Shown here: positions 17,464 through 26,556 of the stretch, in pieces | Layout of the letters: every line of letters begins with the position of its first letter | Position numbering within the stretch: the first letter of the stretch is position 1 | DNA from: Halomonas sp. BDJS001 | Lineage (GTDB): Bacteria > Pseudomonadota > Gammaproteobacteria > Pseudomonadales > Halomonadaceae | Direction: 5' to 3' | Length of the DNA stretch: 64,000 bases | NCBI RefSeq assembly: GCF_026104355.1 | Contig: NZ_CP110535.1 | Span: 4,030,001 to 4,094,000 of the forward strand | Translations under genes and position numbers: made by a program | The notes under the pieces: generated by a model | Seen by the model: the letters and a program-made list of their open reading frames with translations, nothing else | Database searches by the model: none | Told to the model about the DNA's origin: nothing

Positions 17464-17490
17464 GCCCCGCAGCATGCGGGGCATTTTTTT
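17464..17490 (+). terminator. Rho-independent terminator after malonate operon
   Basis: Arms GCCCCGCA (17464-17471) and TGCGGGGC (17475-17482) with a 3-base centre, followed by A and seven T. Strong stem and T-run immediately downstream of matB, separating it from the yjf operon. Confidence 0.9.
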
Positions 17491-17545
17491 GCGAAAAGGA
17501 ACCATTTGCTCTACGAAATGTTAAGGTAAGGTCACTTAACAAACG

Positions 17546-18019
17546 ATGGAGCAGACTGCCTTGACTACGCCTACCGTTACCAATGGCATCACCGCCACCG
17601 AGCTATATAAGTTAGTCAGTCAACCAGCGCACAACAGCGCTGGAGATGGATCCCTTGAGTGGCCTGAGGGCACTATCAGCCTGGATGAGACAAATCAGAC
17701 CCTGATCTGGGAGCTTAACGATTACGGCAACTTGCCGATTAGCCTGTCGCGCAGCGAAAATGAGTGGGTCGCCATGGCGCCTATCGTTGCCGTGGAGAGC
17801 GTTAAAAACACCACAGAGCTCAACGAAGTACTGCTGCGCCAGGGCATTGCGTTACCGCTGGCTTCCGTGGGCATTGTCGAAATCGACGGTAACGACTTTT
17901 ATGTGGCTTACGGACAACTGTTTGGCGACTCGAAACTTGAATCAATTTGCGCCGAGCTGCACGCCACGGCCAGTGCCGCCATGGATGTCGCCGAACTGAT
18001 CCAAACCCATTTCGCCTAA
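17546..18019 (+). CDS. yjfI: YjfI-like DUF2170 protein
   Basis: 157 residues of the DUF2170 family, first gene of a yjfIJKLMC-type operon. No signal peptide or membrane helix; the central part (LIWELNDYGNLPISLSRSEN, VALPLASVGIVEIDG-like) is the conserved region. The molecular role is unknown. ATG at 17546 has a weak upstream signal; a TTG at 17561 preceded by GGAG 9 bases away is an alternative start. The E. coli homologue sits in the same position before a PspA-family protein, so a role in envelope or membrane homeostasis is inferred from synteny alone. Confidence 0.82.
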   Translation: MEQTALTTPTVTNGITATELYKLVSQPAHNSAGDGSLEWPEGTISLDETNQTLIWELNDYGNLPISLSRSENEWVAMAPIVAVESVKNTTELNEVLLRQGIALPLASVGIVEIDGNDFYVAYGQLFGDSKLESICAELHATASAAMDVAELIQTHFA

Positions 18020-18087
18020 CGTTCGTTAATTGGTCAATGACACCTGCTAGGTGGCACTTTACACTCCTTTTTTAAGAGAAATTTCTT

Positions 18088-18783
18088 ATGTTAAGCAAAA
18101 TCATGACCGCCCTGCGTGGCAAAGCAAATGAAACCGGTCAAGCGGTGGTGGACTCCCAGGCGCTGCGCATTTTAGACCAGGAAATCCGCGACTCGGAAAA
18201 TCACCTGAGCCAATCTAAAACCGAACTCACCCGCCTGATGGGCCAGCGCCAGCTAAACAGCAATAAAGCTGACGCCCTGGAAAGCAAAATCGCCGAACTG
18301 GAAAAAAGCGCTGAGGCCGCGCTGGATAAAGGTGAAGAAGCGCTAGCCGTGGAAGTGGCTGAACGCATGGTGGCGCTGCAGGATGACCTGGAAGCGGAGC
18401 GCGCTATTGTCAGCGAGTACGACGCCAGCATCGAAAAACTACGCGGCGCGATTCGCGGCACCGACAATCAGCTTCGCCAACTCAAGCAGCAGGTGAGCGT
18501 CGTTAAGGCGACTGAGTCAGCACAAAAAGCCCAATCTGCCGTCGCGGCTCGCCACTCAGGCCAGAACAGCGCCATGAGCAGCGCCATGGAATCCCTGGAG
18601 CGCATTAAAGAGCGCCAGCAGCTTAACTCAGCGCAAATGCAGGCGGCTGACGATATGGCCGCAGAAGAGAGCGGCAGCTCGCTGGAAGCCCGCTTGAAAG
18701 CGGCCGGTGTGGGTGGCCAGAATCGCAAAGCAGACGACGTGTTAGCGCGCCTGAAAGCAAAGAAAAACGCCGCACAGAAATAA
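18088..18783 (+). CDS. yjfJ: PspA/IM30-family protein (YjfJ-like)
   Basis: 231 residues, almost entirely alpha-helical with long coiled-coil heptads rich in Ala, Glu, Gln and Lys (ILDQEIRDSENHLSQSKTEL through LRGAIRGTDNQLRQLKQQ). This is the PspA/IM30 (ESCRT-III-like) membrane-remodelling family: cytoplasmic proteins that coat the inner membrane under stress. There is no pspF or pspBC nearby, so it is the YjfJ paralogue rather than the phage-shock effector. Sits between DUF2170 and DUF2491 genes as in E. coli. Confidence 0.88.
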   Translation: MLSKIMTALRGKANETGQAVVDSQALRILDQEIRDSENHLSQSKTELTRLMGQRQLNSNKADALESKIAELEKSAEAALDKGEEALAVEVAERMVALQDDLEAERAIVSEYDASIEKLRGAIRGTDNQLRQLKQQVSVVKATESAQKAQSAVAARHSGQNSAMSSAMESLERIKERQQLNSAQMQAADDMAAEESGSSLEARLKAAGVGGQNRKADDVLARLKAKKNAAQK

Positions 18784-18828
18784 GAGTTAAGGGCAAATCA
18801 GCGCTTAAATCGATTTGGGAGTCAGGCC

Positions 18829-19551
18829 ATGTTTAATACCCTCAAGGCACTTTTTCGCGCCACCACGGAAAAGCCGCACGAGCCCAATGCAGGCCGCCAG
18901 GTAGCCGCAGGCCTGCCCATGGGCATCAGCCAGGAAGACCTTGAGGGCCTACGCCTGGACGGGCGCGTCAATATCAAGCTGATTGGTCTGCGTGCCCACC
19001 CCGATGCGCTGTTTCGCTGGGATGACGACGCCTACCACCATATTGCCGCCGTGGGCCATGTGGATCTCGGCCAAGGGGCGTACCTGGTGCGCTTCTATCT
19101 GGATAACGACACCTGGCTGCAGGCGAACATTGAGCATGGCCAGGTACTTGAATATAAGCTGTTCGACTTTTACCGTGTTGCCCATCTCGCGGATGCCGAA
19201 TTTGATAATTTGATCAACGGTGAAGATAAACAGCCCGACAGCATCGGCGCTCAAACCATCACGCTCACTTCAACCACTGAGGAAGCGCGCAGTTGCACCT
19301 ATCAGCGAGTGTGGGGGAGTGACGGCAGTCTATGGTCGCCACCGGTGGTTTTCGAAGAGCAGGTAATGACCACCGAGAGCGTGGCTGCCAGGCAGGTGAC
19401 TCATCACGCGATGCTTTACGAGCGCACCATCGAAGGCACTGAGCGCATGGAGTACTTGCTGCTCAGCGCTGAAAGTGATGGTGAAGGCAGCTTTATGGTA
19501 GTGCACAACGTGGGGGTAGATGTGGCCTCCGTCGATATCGACGCTGTTTGA
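18829..19551 (+). CDS. yjfK: YjfK-like DUF2491 protein
   Basis: 240 residues of the DUF2491 family. Soluble, no signal peptide; conserved-looking block RFYLDNDTWLQANIEHGQV near residue 90 and late segment TYQRVWGSDGSLWSPPVVF. Function unknown. Third gene of the yjf-type operon; a GGGAG Shine-Dalgarno precedes the ATG. In the family this gene is nearly always found beside the PspA-like and DUF350 genes, suggesting a joint function at the membrane. Confidence 0.82.
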   Translation: MFNTLKALFRATTEKPHEPNAGRQVAAGLPMGISQEDLEGLRLDGRVNIKLIGLRAHPDALFRWDDDAYHHIAAVGHVDLGQGAYLVRFYLDNDTWLQANIEHGQVLEYKLFDFYRVAHLADAEFDNLINGEDKQPDSIGAQTITLTSTTEEARSCTYQRVWGSDGSLWSPPVVFEEQVMTTESVAARQVTHHAMLYERTIEGTERMEYLLLSAESDGEGSFMVVHNVGVDVASVDIDAV

Positions 19552-19594
19552 CCTGCAAATCTATTTTTAAGCTATTGAAAAGGAAACTGCCACC

Positions 19595-20008
19595 ATGGTG
19601 AATTATCTCTACGGACTGCCGTCATTTATCGCCTATCTAGTCACGGCGATTGTCCTGCTCGCCGCCTTTATGTACTGCTACAGCCGGATTACACCGCACC
19701 ACGAGTGGACGCTGATTCGTGAAGGTAACGCGGCCGCAGCCGCAGCCTACGGCGGCTCCATTCTAGGTTTTACCATTCCGCTGTACAGCGCGATGGCCCA
19801 CTCGATCAACTTTATCGACTTTGTGCTCTGGGGCGTGGTGGCCTTTATTGTTCAGTTGGCCACCTTCTTCGCGGTTAAGCTGTTTCTGCGTAAACAGGGT
19901 GAAAGTCTGTCTCAGCACATCACCGAAGGCCACCAGGCCTACGGCATTTTGATGGCCAGCGTGGCCGTGGCAGTCGGCTTGCTCAACGCCGCTTCGATGA
20001 CTTGGTAA
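19595..20008 (+). CDS. yjfL: YjfL-like DUF350 membrane protein
   Basis: 137 residues, four predicted membrane helices in two DUF350 repeats (each about 65 residues, the first ending around SRITPHHEWTLIREGN and the second around RKQGESLSQHITEGHQAYGI). The repeated E-G-N/H motif after helix 2 and helix 4 supports an internal duplication. Inner-membrane location; a channel-like role has been proposed for the family but is not shown here. Start supported by AAAGGAAA upstream. Between DUF2491 and DUF1190 genes. Confidence 0.85.
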   Translation: MVNYLYGLPSFIAYLVTAIVLLAAFMYCYSRITPHHEWTLIREGNAAAAAAYGGSILGFTIPLYSAMAHSINFIDFVLWGVVAFIVQLATFFAVKLFLRKQGESLSQHITEGHQAYGILMASVAVAVGLLNAASMTW

Positions 20009-20031
20009 CGACGTGGTAAAGGAGAGCCTGC

Positions 20032-20655
20032 ATGTCTAAACACGATAGTACCCCTCATTTGCCGCGCCGCAAGCGCAGCGGGCGCTTGTCACTGGCGATG
20101 ATGGGCGCCAGCGCCTTTGGTCTTACCGCCTGTGGTCAACCACCCCAGGAAGAGCAGATCACCGATATAGAGTTCGATCAGCCGCGTAGCTTTCAAAGCG
20201 TCGAGGATTGCGTTGCAGAGAATGTCTACACCCGCAGCGCCTGCGAAGACGCCTACGAAGCCTCTTTAAAAGAGGTGCCGCGCTATAGCACGCTTGAAGA
20301 GTGCGAAGCTGAAAATGGTGAAGGCGCTTGTACTGCTCCAACCGACGAACAGTCCCAGGCCGCAACCGGAAGCACCGGGGGCAGTTGGTTTATGCCCGCC
20401 ATGATGGGCTATATGGTCGGCAGCATGATGTCCAATACCAACCGTGGTCGCTCCTTTGAGCGGGTGTACCAGGAGCCGGTCTACCGTAATCGTCAGAACC
20501 AAGGCAACTGGAACACGGCCGCTAACCAAGCAACTCAGCGCGTCACCCAGCGTAACGATGCCATGCGTAGCTCGGTGGTTCAGAACCGCCAAGCAGCGTC
20601 GCAGCGCAGCGGTTTCGGTTCGCGCTCCTCGGCGCGGGGTGGCTGGGGCTCTTAA
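20032..20655 (+). CDS. yjfM: YjfM/YgiB-like DUF1190 lipoprotein
   Basis: 207 residues. Lipobox-like LTAC near residue 34 after a twin-basic, moderately hydrophobic leader (RRKRSGRLSLAMMGASAFG), so probably a lipoprotein. The DUF1190 cysteine-rich core follows (VEDCVAENVYTRSACEDAYE, LEECEAENGEGACTAP), then a Gly/Met stretch and a Ser/Arg/Gln/Asn-rich low-complexity tail ending SARGGWGS. The genes for DUF1190 proteins are usually paired with a glutathionylspermidine-synthase-like gene, as here 19 bases downstream. Function unknown. Confidence 0.85.
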   Translation: MSKHDSTPHLPRRKRSGRLSLAMMGASAFGLTACGQPPQEEQITDIEFDQPRSFQSVEDCVAENVYTRSACEDAYEASLKEVPRYSTLEECEAENGEGACTAPTDEQSQAATGSTGGSWFMPAMMGYMVGSMMSNTNRGRSFERVYQEPVYRNRQNQGNWNTAANQATQRVTQRNDAMRSSVVQNRQAASQRSGFGSRSSARGGWGS

Positions 20656-20674
20656 GCCGCCAGCAAAGGTTACT

Positions 20675-21841
20675 ATGCTGCGAATCGATATCCCTGAAAG
20701 GAGCAATTGGAAAGCCCTGGCCCACGAGCTGGGCTTTCATTTTCACACCATCGACGGGGAGCCCTACTGGAAAGAGGACGCCTACTACCAGTTCACAATG
20801 GAGCAGGTAGAGCGGGATATCGAAGCGCCTACCGAGGCGGTGCATGAGATGTGCATGGAGCTGGTGGACAAGGTCTGCCACTCCAATGCGCTTATGCAGC
20901 GTTTGGCACTGCCCGAGCATATGTGGGATAGCATCCATAACTCGTGGAAATCAGGGCAGCCGCATCTCTACGGGCGAATGGACTTTGCCTATTCAGGCGA
21001 TGGCCCGGCGAAACTGCTAGAACTCAACTACGATACGCCCACGTCGCTTTACGAAGCGGGCTTTTTTCAGTGGGTGTGGCTTGAGCAGGCCATCGCGCAA
21101 GGTATCCTGCCGCGACATGCGGATCAGTACAACTCGATTCAGGAGCACCTCCTCAATGCCATGGCGCACCTTGGTGATCGCATTGAAGCGCGCACGCTGT
21201 ATTTCTCCTGCATCAAAGAGAACACAGAAGAGCGTGCCACCGTGCACTACTTACAGGATGTGGCGGTGCAGGCAGGCCTCAAGGCACCGTTTATCTATAT
21301 GGAAGATATTGGCATCACTACCGGTGCGGAACACTTTGTTGACCTGGATAACCATGCTATCCATGCCCTCTTCAAGCTCTACCCCTGGGAAGAGATGGCC
21401 GACGATGCCTTCGGCGAAGTTATCCCCCAGCTAAACACCCACTGGTTTGAGCCGCCCTGGAAAGCGATTCTGTCTAATAAGGGTATTCTGCCCCTGCTAT
21501 GGGAGTACTTTGAGGGCCACCCCAATCTGCTACCGGCGTTCTTCGAGGATGCCAACAGCCCGCCGCTACCGGCAGGCTGGGTGCGTAAACCGTTCTTCTC
21601 CCGGGAAGGCAGCAACGTAGAACTAATCACCCCCGCCGGACAGCGCGAAGCGGTGGGCGGCCCCTACACCGACAGCCCATGGATTCGCCAGGCCTACCAC
21701 CCGATGCCCCGCTTTGGTAACAATCACGCCTTAATTGGCAGTTGGGTGGTGGGCGACCGCGCCTGTGGCATGGGCATTCGCGAAGACGTAGGCCGCATTA
21801 CCAAAGACTCCTCCTGCTTCGTGCCCCACGCGATCGTGTAA
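20675..21841 (+). CDS. yjfC: Glutathionylspermidine synthase-like ATP-grasp protein (YjfC/YgiC)
   Basis: 388 residues, matching YgiC/YjfC (about 386). It belongs to the synthetase half of glutathionylspermidine synthetase/amidase, an ATP-grasp ligase; the amidase half is absent. Recognisable blocks: FDFAYSGDG-type MDFAYSGDGPAKLLELNYDT, PTSLYEAGFFQWVW, NKGILPLLWEYFEGHPNLLP, VRKPFFSREGSNV and the end KDSSCFVPH. The true substrate of the short family is unknown (amide ligation to a peptide or polyamine is inferred). The open frame extends back to 20444 inside yjfM, but ATG 20675 with AAAGG upstream matches the family start. Last gene of the operon. Confidence 0.9.
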   Translation: MLRIDIPERSNWKALAHELGFHFHTIDGEPYWKEDAYYQFTMEQVERDIEAPTEAVHEMCMELVDKVCHSNALMQRLALPEHMWDSIHNSWKSGQPHLYGRMDFAYSGDGPAKLLELNYDTPTSLYEAGFFQWVWLEQAIAQGILPRHADQYNSIQEHLLNAMAHLGDRIEARTLYFSCIKENTEERATVHYLQDVAVQAGLKAPFIYMEDIGITTGAEHFVDLDNHAIHALFKLYPWEEMADDAFGEVIPQLNTHWFEPPWKAILSNKGILPLLWEYFEGHPNLLPAFFEDANSPPLPAGWVRKPFFSREGSNVELITPAGQREAVGGPYTDSPWIRQAYHPMPRFGNNHALIGSWVVGDRACGMGIREDVGRITKDSSCFVPHAIV

Positions 21842-21915
21842 ACGCAAGTACCAAAACGCGCTTATCCAGGCTGGACAGCCCTCACAAAAAAAGCTGAAAT
21901 CGTTGCTAATACCCT

Positions 21916-21943
21916 AAGTAGAGTGGTAAGTATCACTCTACTT
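21916..21943. promoter_or_regulatory. Perfect inverted repeat between yjfC and the chemosensory operon
   Basis: Arms AAGTAGAGTG (21916-21925) and CACTCTACTT (21934-21943) around an 8-base centre. No T-run follows, so an operator for the chemosensory operon is as likely as a terminator for yjfC. Confidence 0.4.
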
Positions 21944-22007
21944 CTCACCCTGAGCGCTATTGAGCAGCGCCGTTAGGGCCACCGTTTACTTTGGAGCAAC
22001 GGCGAAC

Positions 22008-24050
22008 ATGATGGCGCGCTGGAAATCTCTACCTCTACGGCTTCGGCTATTTCTCTCCTTTGGGACAGTCTTAGCACTCGCGATGCTTTTGGCGCTCTAT
22101 CTTCAAGCGCGTTCACACAGCCAAGCGCGGCTGGATAACCTGCTTAATCAAGAGCTACCGGCACAGGTCAAAGGGCTGGCAGCACATATAAATCTCAGCC
22201 TTAGCCAGGATCTTGCCATTTCCCAAAGCCTGGCCAATAGCTACTTTATTGAGCAGTGGGTTCGCGACGGCTTACCGGAAGAGCGACAAAACGACATTAC
22301 GGCTTATCTAGCGCGCCTTATGGAGCAGTTAGACACCGAGCTGCTTTTTATCGCTGCTCAACACCAGGGCCGGGGCTACTATTTCCAACTGCGCAACGGT
22401 GAATTTCTGCAGCGCACTATCCAGGCCCCCGGCAGCGAAGATGACTGGTACTACGATTTTACCGACAGCGATAACACCTACGAGCTGAATTTAGATAGCG
22501 ACACCTTTTCACCCGACGATGCCTTTGTGTACGTCAATTACCGCAGCGCGGTCAATGCCGCCAATGGTCGACCGTTGGTCGTGGCCGGTGCGGGACTTGA
22601 TCTCTCCCAAATGGCCAGCTTGATTGATGACTTCCGCTTAGGCGGTAGCGGACACGCCTCATTGCTCAGCGCCGAGGGGGAGCTGCTTATTCGCAGCGAC
22701 CAAGCCAATCATAGTGATGAATCAGCGCCTACTGTCGCAACAGCCACCGAGTCCTTACCAGAGCAAGCGTCGCAGCGTTTACTGCAAAACGAGCAGCTAC
22801 AGGTGCAGGAAACGACGCGTGACGGCCAAGAAATGTTGGTCAGCACTATCTGGCTCCCCGAGCTGCAGCGCTACCTGATGGTGGAGGTGGATAAAGAGGC
22901 GTATCTGGCGTCCACCCGAGAGCGCTTCCTGGAGTCAAGCGGTATAGGGCTGCTCATTCTGCTGGTTGGGTTGCTGATACTCTACCCGCTGACTGGCAGC
23001 CTCATCCGCCCGCTGATTAATTTCCAGCGCCAGTTGAAAGACATCACCCACAGCCTGGATCTTTCGCGTAGGGTCAGCACCGATGACAAAGCCGAGCTTG
23101 GCGACTTAGCCAATCAAACCAACGAGCTCCTTGAGCGCCTCTCCCGTGCTATTGCGGCAGTGGCCAAAAACGCTCAGGCGCTAACCCAAGTGGCAGACCG
23201 GCTGGCGAAAACTGCCGGGCTTTCCGGCGTGCACGGTAGCGATATCGATCATGAAGCGAGCCAAACCATGGCCGCAGCGGTGGAGGAGATGGCCTCTTCG
23301 GTAGCGGAAATCACTTCCACCATGGAGGAGCTCTCTACCTCATCCACCCAAATCGCCGACCACTCCCAATCGGTGGTCGACGTTGCCAATCAGACACTAG
23401 AGCGCAGCCGAAAAGGCAGTTCGGCCATGCAACTGCTACAGTCAAAAATGCAGGATATCCGTAGCGACAGCGAGCAGAGCCTGACAGAGATCATGACCCT
23501 GGGGGCGAAATCCAAACAGATCAACAAGGTGATGGAGCTGATCAACACCCTGGCCGCTCAGACCAAGCTGATCGCATTTAATGCCGCCTTGGAAGCCTCA
23601 AGTGCAGGCGAATCGGGCCGCCGCTTTTCGGTTGTCGCCAGCGAGATACGCCGCTTGGCTGACAGCGTGACCGACTCAACTCAAGAGATTGAAGCGCATA
23701 CCGATGATATTCAGACAGCGATTAATCGCTTAGTGGTGGCCTCTGAAAAAGGCGCCTCCTCAATCGAGCAGGGCGTTGAGGCAAGCATGAGTACCGCCCA
23801 GGATCTGGAGGCGCTGCTCAAGGCGGCGAGCCAAACCAGCAGCGCGGCCCAGCAGATATCGCTCTCCACACAGCAGCAAAAAACCGCCAGCAGCCAGGTG
23901 GTGATGGCGCTACGCGATATCGATACGGCCAGTTCTCGCAACGCGCACTCAGTGCGTAGTATTACCGATATTAGCCAGGACATGATTCATATGTCGGCTG
24001 AGCTTAACGCGCTGGTGCAGGAGTTCACCCTAACAAATAAAGATCGCTGA
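22008..24050 (+). CDS. Methyl-accepting chemotaxis protein with periplasmic sensor and HAMP
   Basis: 680 residues from ATG 22008 (GGAG upstream; the longer TTG start at 21960 is less likely). Two membrane helices (about 13-32 and 315-335) flank a periplasmic domain of about 280 residues that resembles a Cache-type sensor (YYDFTDSDNTYELNLDSDTF, VYVNYRSAVNAANGRPLVVAGAGLD). A HAMP segment then leads to a signalling hairpin with tip INTLAAQTKLIAFNAALEAS. It lacks a C-terminal WxxF pentapeptide. It is first in an operon with cheB, cheR and cheA, hence its dedicated receptor. Ligand unknown. The tip has LAAQTKLIAFNAALEAS rather than the more usual IAxQTNLLALNAAIEAA, a divergence seen in non-flagellar systems. 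Confidence 0.87.
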   Translation: MMARWKSLPLRLRLFLSFGTVLALAMLLALYLQARSHSQARLDNLLNQELPAQVKGLAAHINLSLSQDLAISQSLANSYFIEQWVRDGLPEERQNDITAYLARLMEQLDTELLFIAAQHQGRGYYFQLRNGEFLQRTIQAPGSEDDWYYDFTDSDNTYELNLDSDTFSPDDAFVYVNYRSAVNAANGRPLVVAGAGLDLSQMASLIDDFRLGGSGHASLLSAEGELLIRSDQANHSDESAPTVATATESLPEQASQRLLQNEQLQVQETTRDGQEMLVSTIWLPELQRYLMVEVDKEAYLASTRERFLESSGIGLLILLVGLLILYPLTGSLIRPLINFQRQLKDITHSLDLSRRVSTDDKAELGDLANQTNELLERLSRAIAAVAKNAQALTQVADRLAKTAGLSGVHGSDIDHEASQTMAAAVEEMASSVAEITSTMEELSTSSTQIADHSQSVVDVANQTLERSRKGSSAMQLLQSKMQDIRSDSEQSLTEIMTLGAKSKQINKVMELINTLAAQTKLIAFNAALEASSAGESGRRFSVVASEIRRLADSVTDSTQEIEAHTDDIQTAINRLVVASEKGASSIEQGVEASMSTAQDLEALLKAASQTSSAAQQISLSTQQQKTASSQVVMALRDIDTASSRNAHSVRSITDISQDMIHMSAELNALVQEFTLTNKDR

Positions 24051-24062
24051 TAAGGATACCGG

Positions 24063-25130
24063 ATGAGTGTAATTCGGGTAGTCATTGCTGACGACAGCCA
24101 AGTAGCCCGCGACGTGCTACGCGATATCCTCAGCCGGGACGATGATATTGAGATCGTGGGAGAAGCCACTAATGGCCGCGAAGCGGTGGAGCTGGCCAAG
24201 CGCCTTGCGCCGCAGTTGATCACCATGGATCTCAATATGCCGGTGATGGACGGCTTGTCCGCTATCGAAGAGATCATGTACAGCAAAGGGGTACCCATTC
24301 TGGTGGTCAGCGACCGCTCCGATGCGCAAACGGCCTATCAAGCCCTTGAGGTAGGCGCGTTGGAGGTGATGCCTAAACCCACTCTGGAAGGCGCCGATGC
24401 CGAACGCTTGCTGGAGCGTGTACGCTTGCTTTCCGGCGTGGCGGTCATCACTCGTCTACGTCGACGCGGCTTAGCACCTCCCCCTACTCCCCCGAGACCA
24501 GCGTTTACGGTAACGCCACGGGGGGTGCCGCGTAACTTCCAGCACGTGGTCGCTATCGCCTGCTCAACCGGTGGCCCGCAAGCCTTAGTGCGGGTGCTGC
24601 GGAGGCTACCCAGCGGGTTTCCAGCCCCCATTGTGATCGCTCAACACATCAGCCATGGTTTTATTGATGGCATGGCACAATGGCTGGCATCCCTTTGCAC
24701 TATGCCGGTTAGCGTGGGTCAAGAGGGCGAACTGCTACGCCCTGGGCATATTTACTTATCACCTTCCGAGCGTGATCTATGCGTATCCTCCCGCCACCGT
24801 TTCCAGCTTCAACCCAGTCCTGAATGCTCCCTGTATCACCCCTGTTGCGATGTGCTGCTGCAAAGTGTCGCAGAGGTCTACGGCAGTGATGCGATTGGCA
24901 TTATTTTGACCGGCATGGGCCGCGACGGAGTGAATGGCATGCGGGCAATACATCGCGCAGGCGGAACCACTTTCGCGCAAGATGAAGCCAGCTCGGTGAT
25001 TTATGGCATGAATCAGGAAGCCGTCAAAGCGGGCGTTATACAGTATGAGTTACCGCTCGATAGCCTTCCGGATCGGCTGCTTCGCGATGTCCGCGGCTAC
25101 ATGGATAGCCGACCGGAGCCTCTGGCATGA
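24063..25130 (+). CDS. cheB: CheB protein-glutamate methylesterase/response regulator
   Basis: 355 residues. N-terminal receiver domain with acidic pair DD at 10-11, phosphoacceptor Asp56 (MDLNMPVMDG), Ser83 in place of the usual Thr (VVSDRS) and Lys105 (MPKPT). C-terminal methylesterase domain with catalytic Ser168 (ACSTGGPQ), His195 (AQHISHGF) and Asp288 (GMGRDGVNGM). Removes methyl groups from the receptor and resets adaptation. Starts 12 bases after the MCP stop; its stop overlaps cheR by ATGA. Confidence 0.94.
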   Translation: MSVIRVVIADDSQVARDVLRDILSRDDDIEIVGEATNGREAVELAKRLAPQLITMDLNMPVMDGLSAIEEIMYSKGVPILVVSDRSDAQTAYQALEVGALEVMPKPTLEGADAERLLERVRLLSGVAVITRLRRRGLAPPPTPPRPAFTVTPRGVPRNFQHVVAIACSTGGPQALVRVLRRLPSGFPAPIVIAQHISHGFIDGMAQWLASLCTMPVSVGQEGELLRPGHIYLSPSERDLCVSSRHRFQLQPSPECSLYHPCCDVLLQSVAEVYGSDAIGIILTGMGRDGVNGMRAIHRAGGTTFAQDEASSVIYGMNQEAVKAGVIQYELPLDSLPDRLLRDVRGYMDSRPEPLA

Positions 25131-26554
25131 GTGCGTTTGCTCCCTTCAAAGCCCTGGTACATCAGCGCTGCGGGTTACACCTAGAGGGCTTGGCCGAAGC
25201 CCGGCTTTTCCGAGCAGTAGCCAGCTTACAGGCCTCCACAGGGCTGACTGACACCGTCCAGCTTCTCAACCAATTAAGCCGTGACCCGGCGCTATTCGAT
25301 CAATTTGTCAGTCAGTTGACGGTCAACGAAACCTATTTTTTTCGCGAACCTGACGCCCTGGACTGGCTGATCAACACCTATTTACCAGCACGCCTAACGA
25401 CAGAGCAGCCGCCGCTCTCTATCTTCAGCGCGGGCTGCTCTTCCGGTGAAGAGCCCTATAGCGTAGCGATGATGCTGTTTGAGCGCTTTGGCGAGCGGGC
25501 CAAAGCGCTGTTTACCCTTACCGGCGGCGATCTGGATCACCAAGTCCTCGCCAAGGCACGCCAAGCGGTTTATGGCGGCATGTCGTTTCGCGCCCTCTCC
25601 CCCGCCTTCAAAAAGCGTTACTTCAGCCCCTACCAGGGCCGCTACAAGCTTCACGAATCGCTGCGCCAATGGGTCACCTTTCGACCGTTTAACCTTTTAA
25701 ACGCCAACGAAGACAGCCCCGGCGGCCCCTTTGATGTCATTCTGTTTCGCAATGTCTCGATCTACTTTGACCAGCAGACGCGGCGCCATATTCATCAGCA
25801 GCTTAGCCAATTGCTGGCCCCCAATGGCATTTTACTCTGCGGCGTCACCGAAACCCTGGGTAACGATCTCGGCGTGTTTGAATTGACCGAAGCTCAGGGC
25901 ATATTTTACTTTCGCCATGCAGAGCAACCCGCAATAGTGCCAGCGACTCCCCTTCAGCCCTCATTACTTGCAATGGACAACATGGCTGAAGAGAGTATTA
26001 GCGTTGCTGAGAGCACGAATAAACAGATAGCGTTAGACAACTGCACTGATGTGGCCCTCCAAGCGCCACATCAGCATGCGACGAAAAATGAGCCAACGGA
26101 TAGCATTAGCCACCCACTGCACACCGCTCATCGGTTGCTCAACCAAAATGCTTTTGACGACGCCGCGACGCTACTTGAGGAACTGCTTAAGCACCAGCCG
26201 TGGTCGATCGATGCGCTAGTGCTGGCCGGGTTGGTCGCCCGCTGGCAGCAGCAGCCCCAGCTTGCCTACGACCATTTTAAGCGGGCTATTTACGTCGCCC
26301 CGGAGTGTTGGCCGGCCCATTTTTACTTAGCTGAACTTTATCGCCAGGGCGAACTGACCGACAAGCCTGTTCAACGCCAGCGTAGCTATGCCGCGGTGGT
26401 TCGTTTGCTGACCACCGCGCCCACCTCTAACGGCGGCCTAGACACTATCGCTCCACCGCTACCGCCAGGTGATGCGCGCTTTCTAGCCGAACGTTATTTA
26501 GACGCGGTTAACCTAACACTGGCATCAACCAGTACCACACAGGGAGTGGGTTAA
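25127..26554 (+). CDS. cheR: CheR chemoreceptor methyltransferase with C-terminal TPR region
   Basis: 475 residues. CheR N-terminal helices and SAM-binding core: VNETYFFREPDALDWL, IFSAGCSSGEEPYSVAMMLF (SAM motif), FDVILFRNVSIYFD. After about residue 275 a Ser/Thr/Gln/His linker leads to a TPR-like helical region (LLNQNAFDDAATLLEELLKH, PQLAYDHFKRAIYVAPECW). TPR-CheR proteins are typical of Wsp-like and other alternative chemosensory systems. Methylates receptor glutamates. Overlaps cheB by ATGA and lies 2 bases before cheA. Confidence 0.93.
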   Translation: MSAFAPFKALVHQRCGLHLEGLAEARLFRAVASLQASTGLTDTVQLLNQLSRDPALFDQFVSQLTVNETYFFREPDALDWLINTYLPARLTTEQPPLSIFSAGCSSGEEPYSVAMMLFERFGERAKALFTLTGGDLDHQVLAKARQAVYGGMSFRALSPAFKKRYFSPYQGRYKLHESLRQWVTFRPFNLLNANEDSPGGPFDVILFRNVSIYFDQQTRRHIHQQLSQLLAPNGILLCGVTETLGNDLGVFELTEAQGIFYFRHAEQPAIVPATPLQPSLLAMDNMAEESISVAESTNKQIALDNCTDVALQAPHQHATKNEPTDSISHPLHTAHRLLNQNAFDDAATLLEELLKHQPWSIDALVLAGLVARWQQQPQLAYDHFKRAIYVAPECWPAHFYLAELYRQGELTDKPVQRQRSYAAVVRLLTTAPTSNGGLDTIAPPLPPGDARFLAERYLDAVNLTLASTSTTQGVG

Positions 26555-26556
26555 TT

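Noticed and set aside
20444..20674. Longer N-terminus of the glutathionylspermidine-synthase-like protein
   Set aside because: This stretch is the overlapping DUF1190 gene in another frame; family members begin at the ATG 20675 region.
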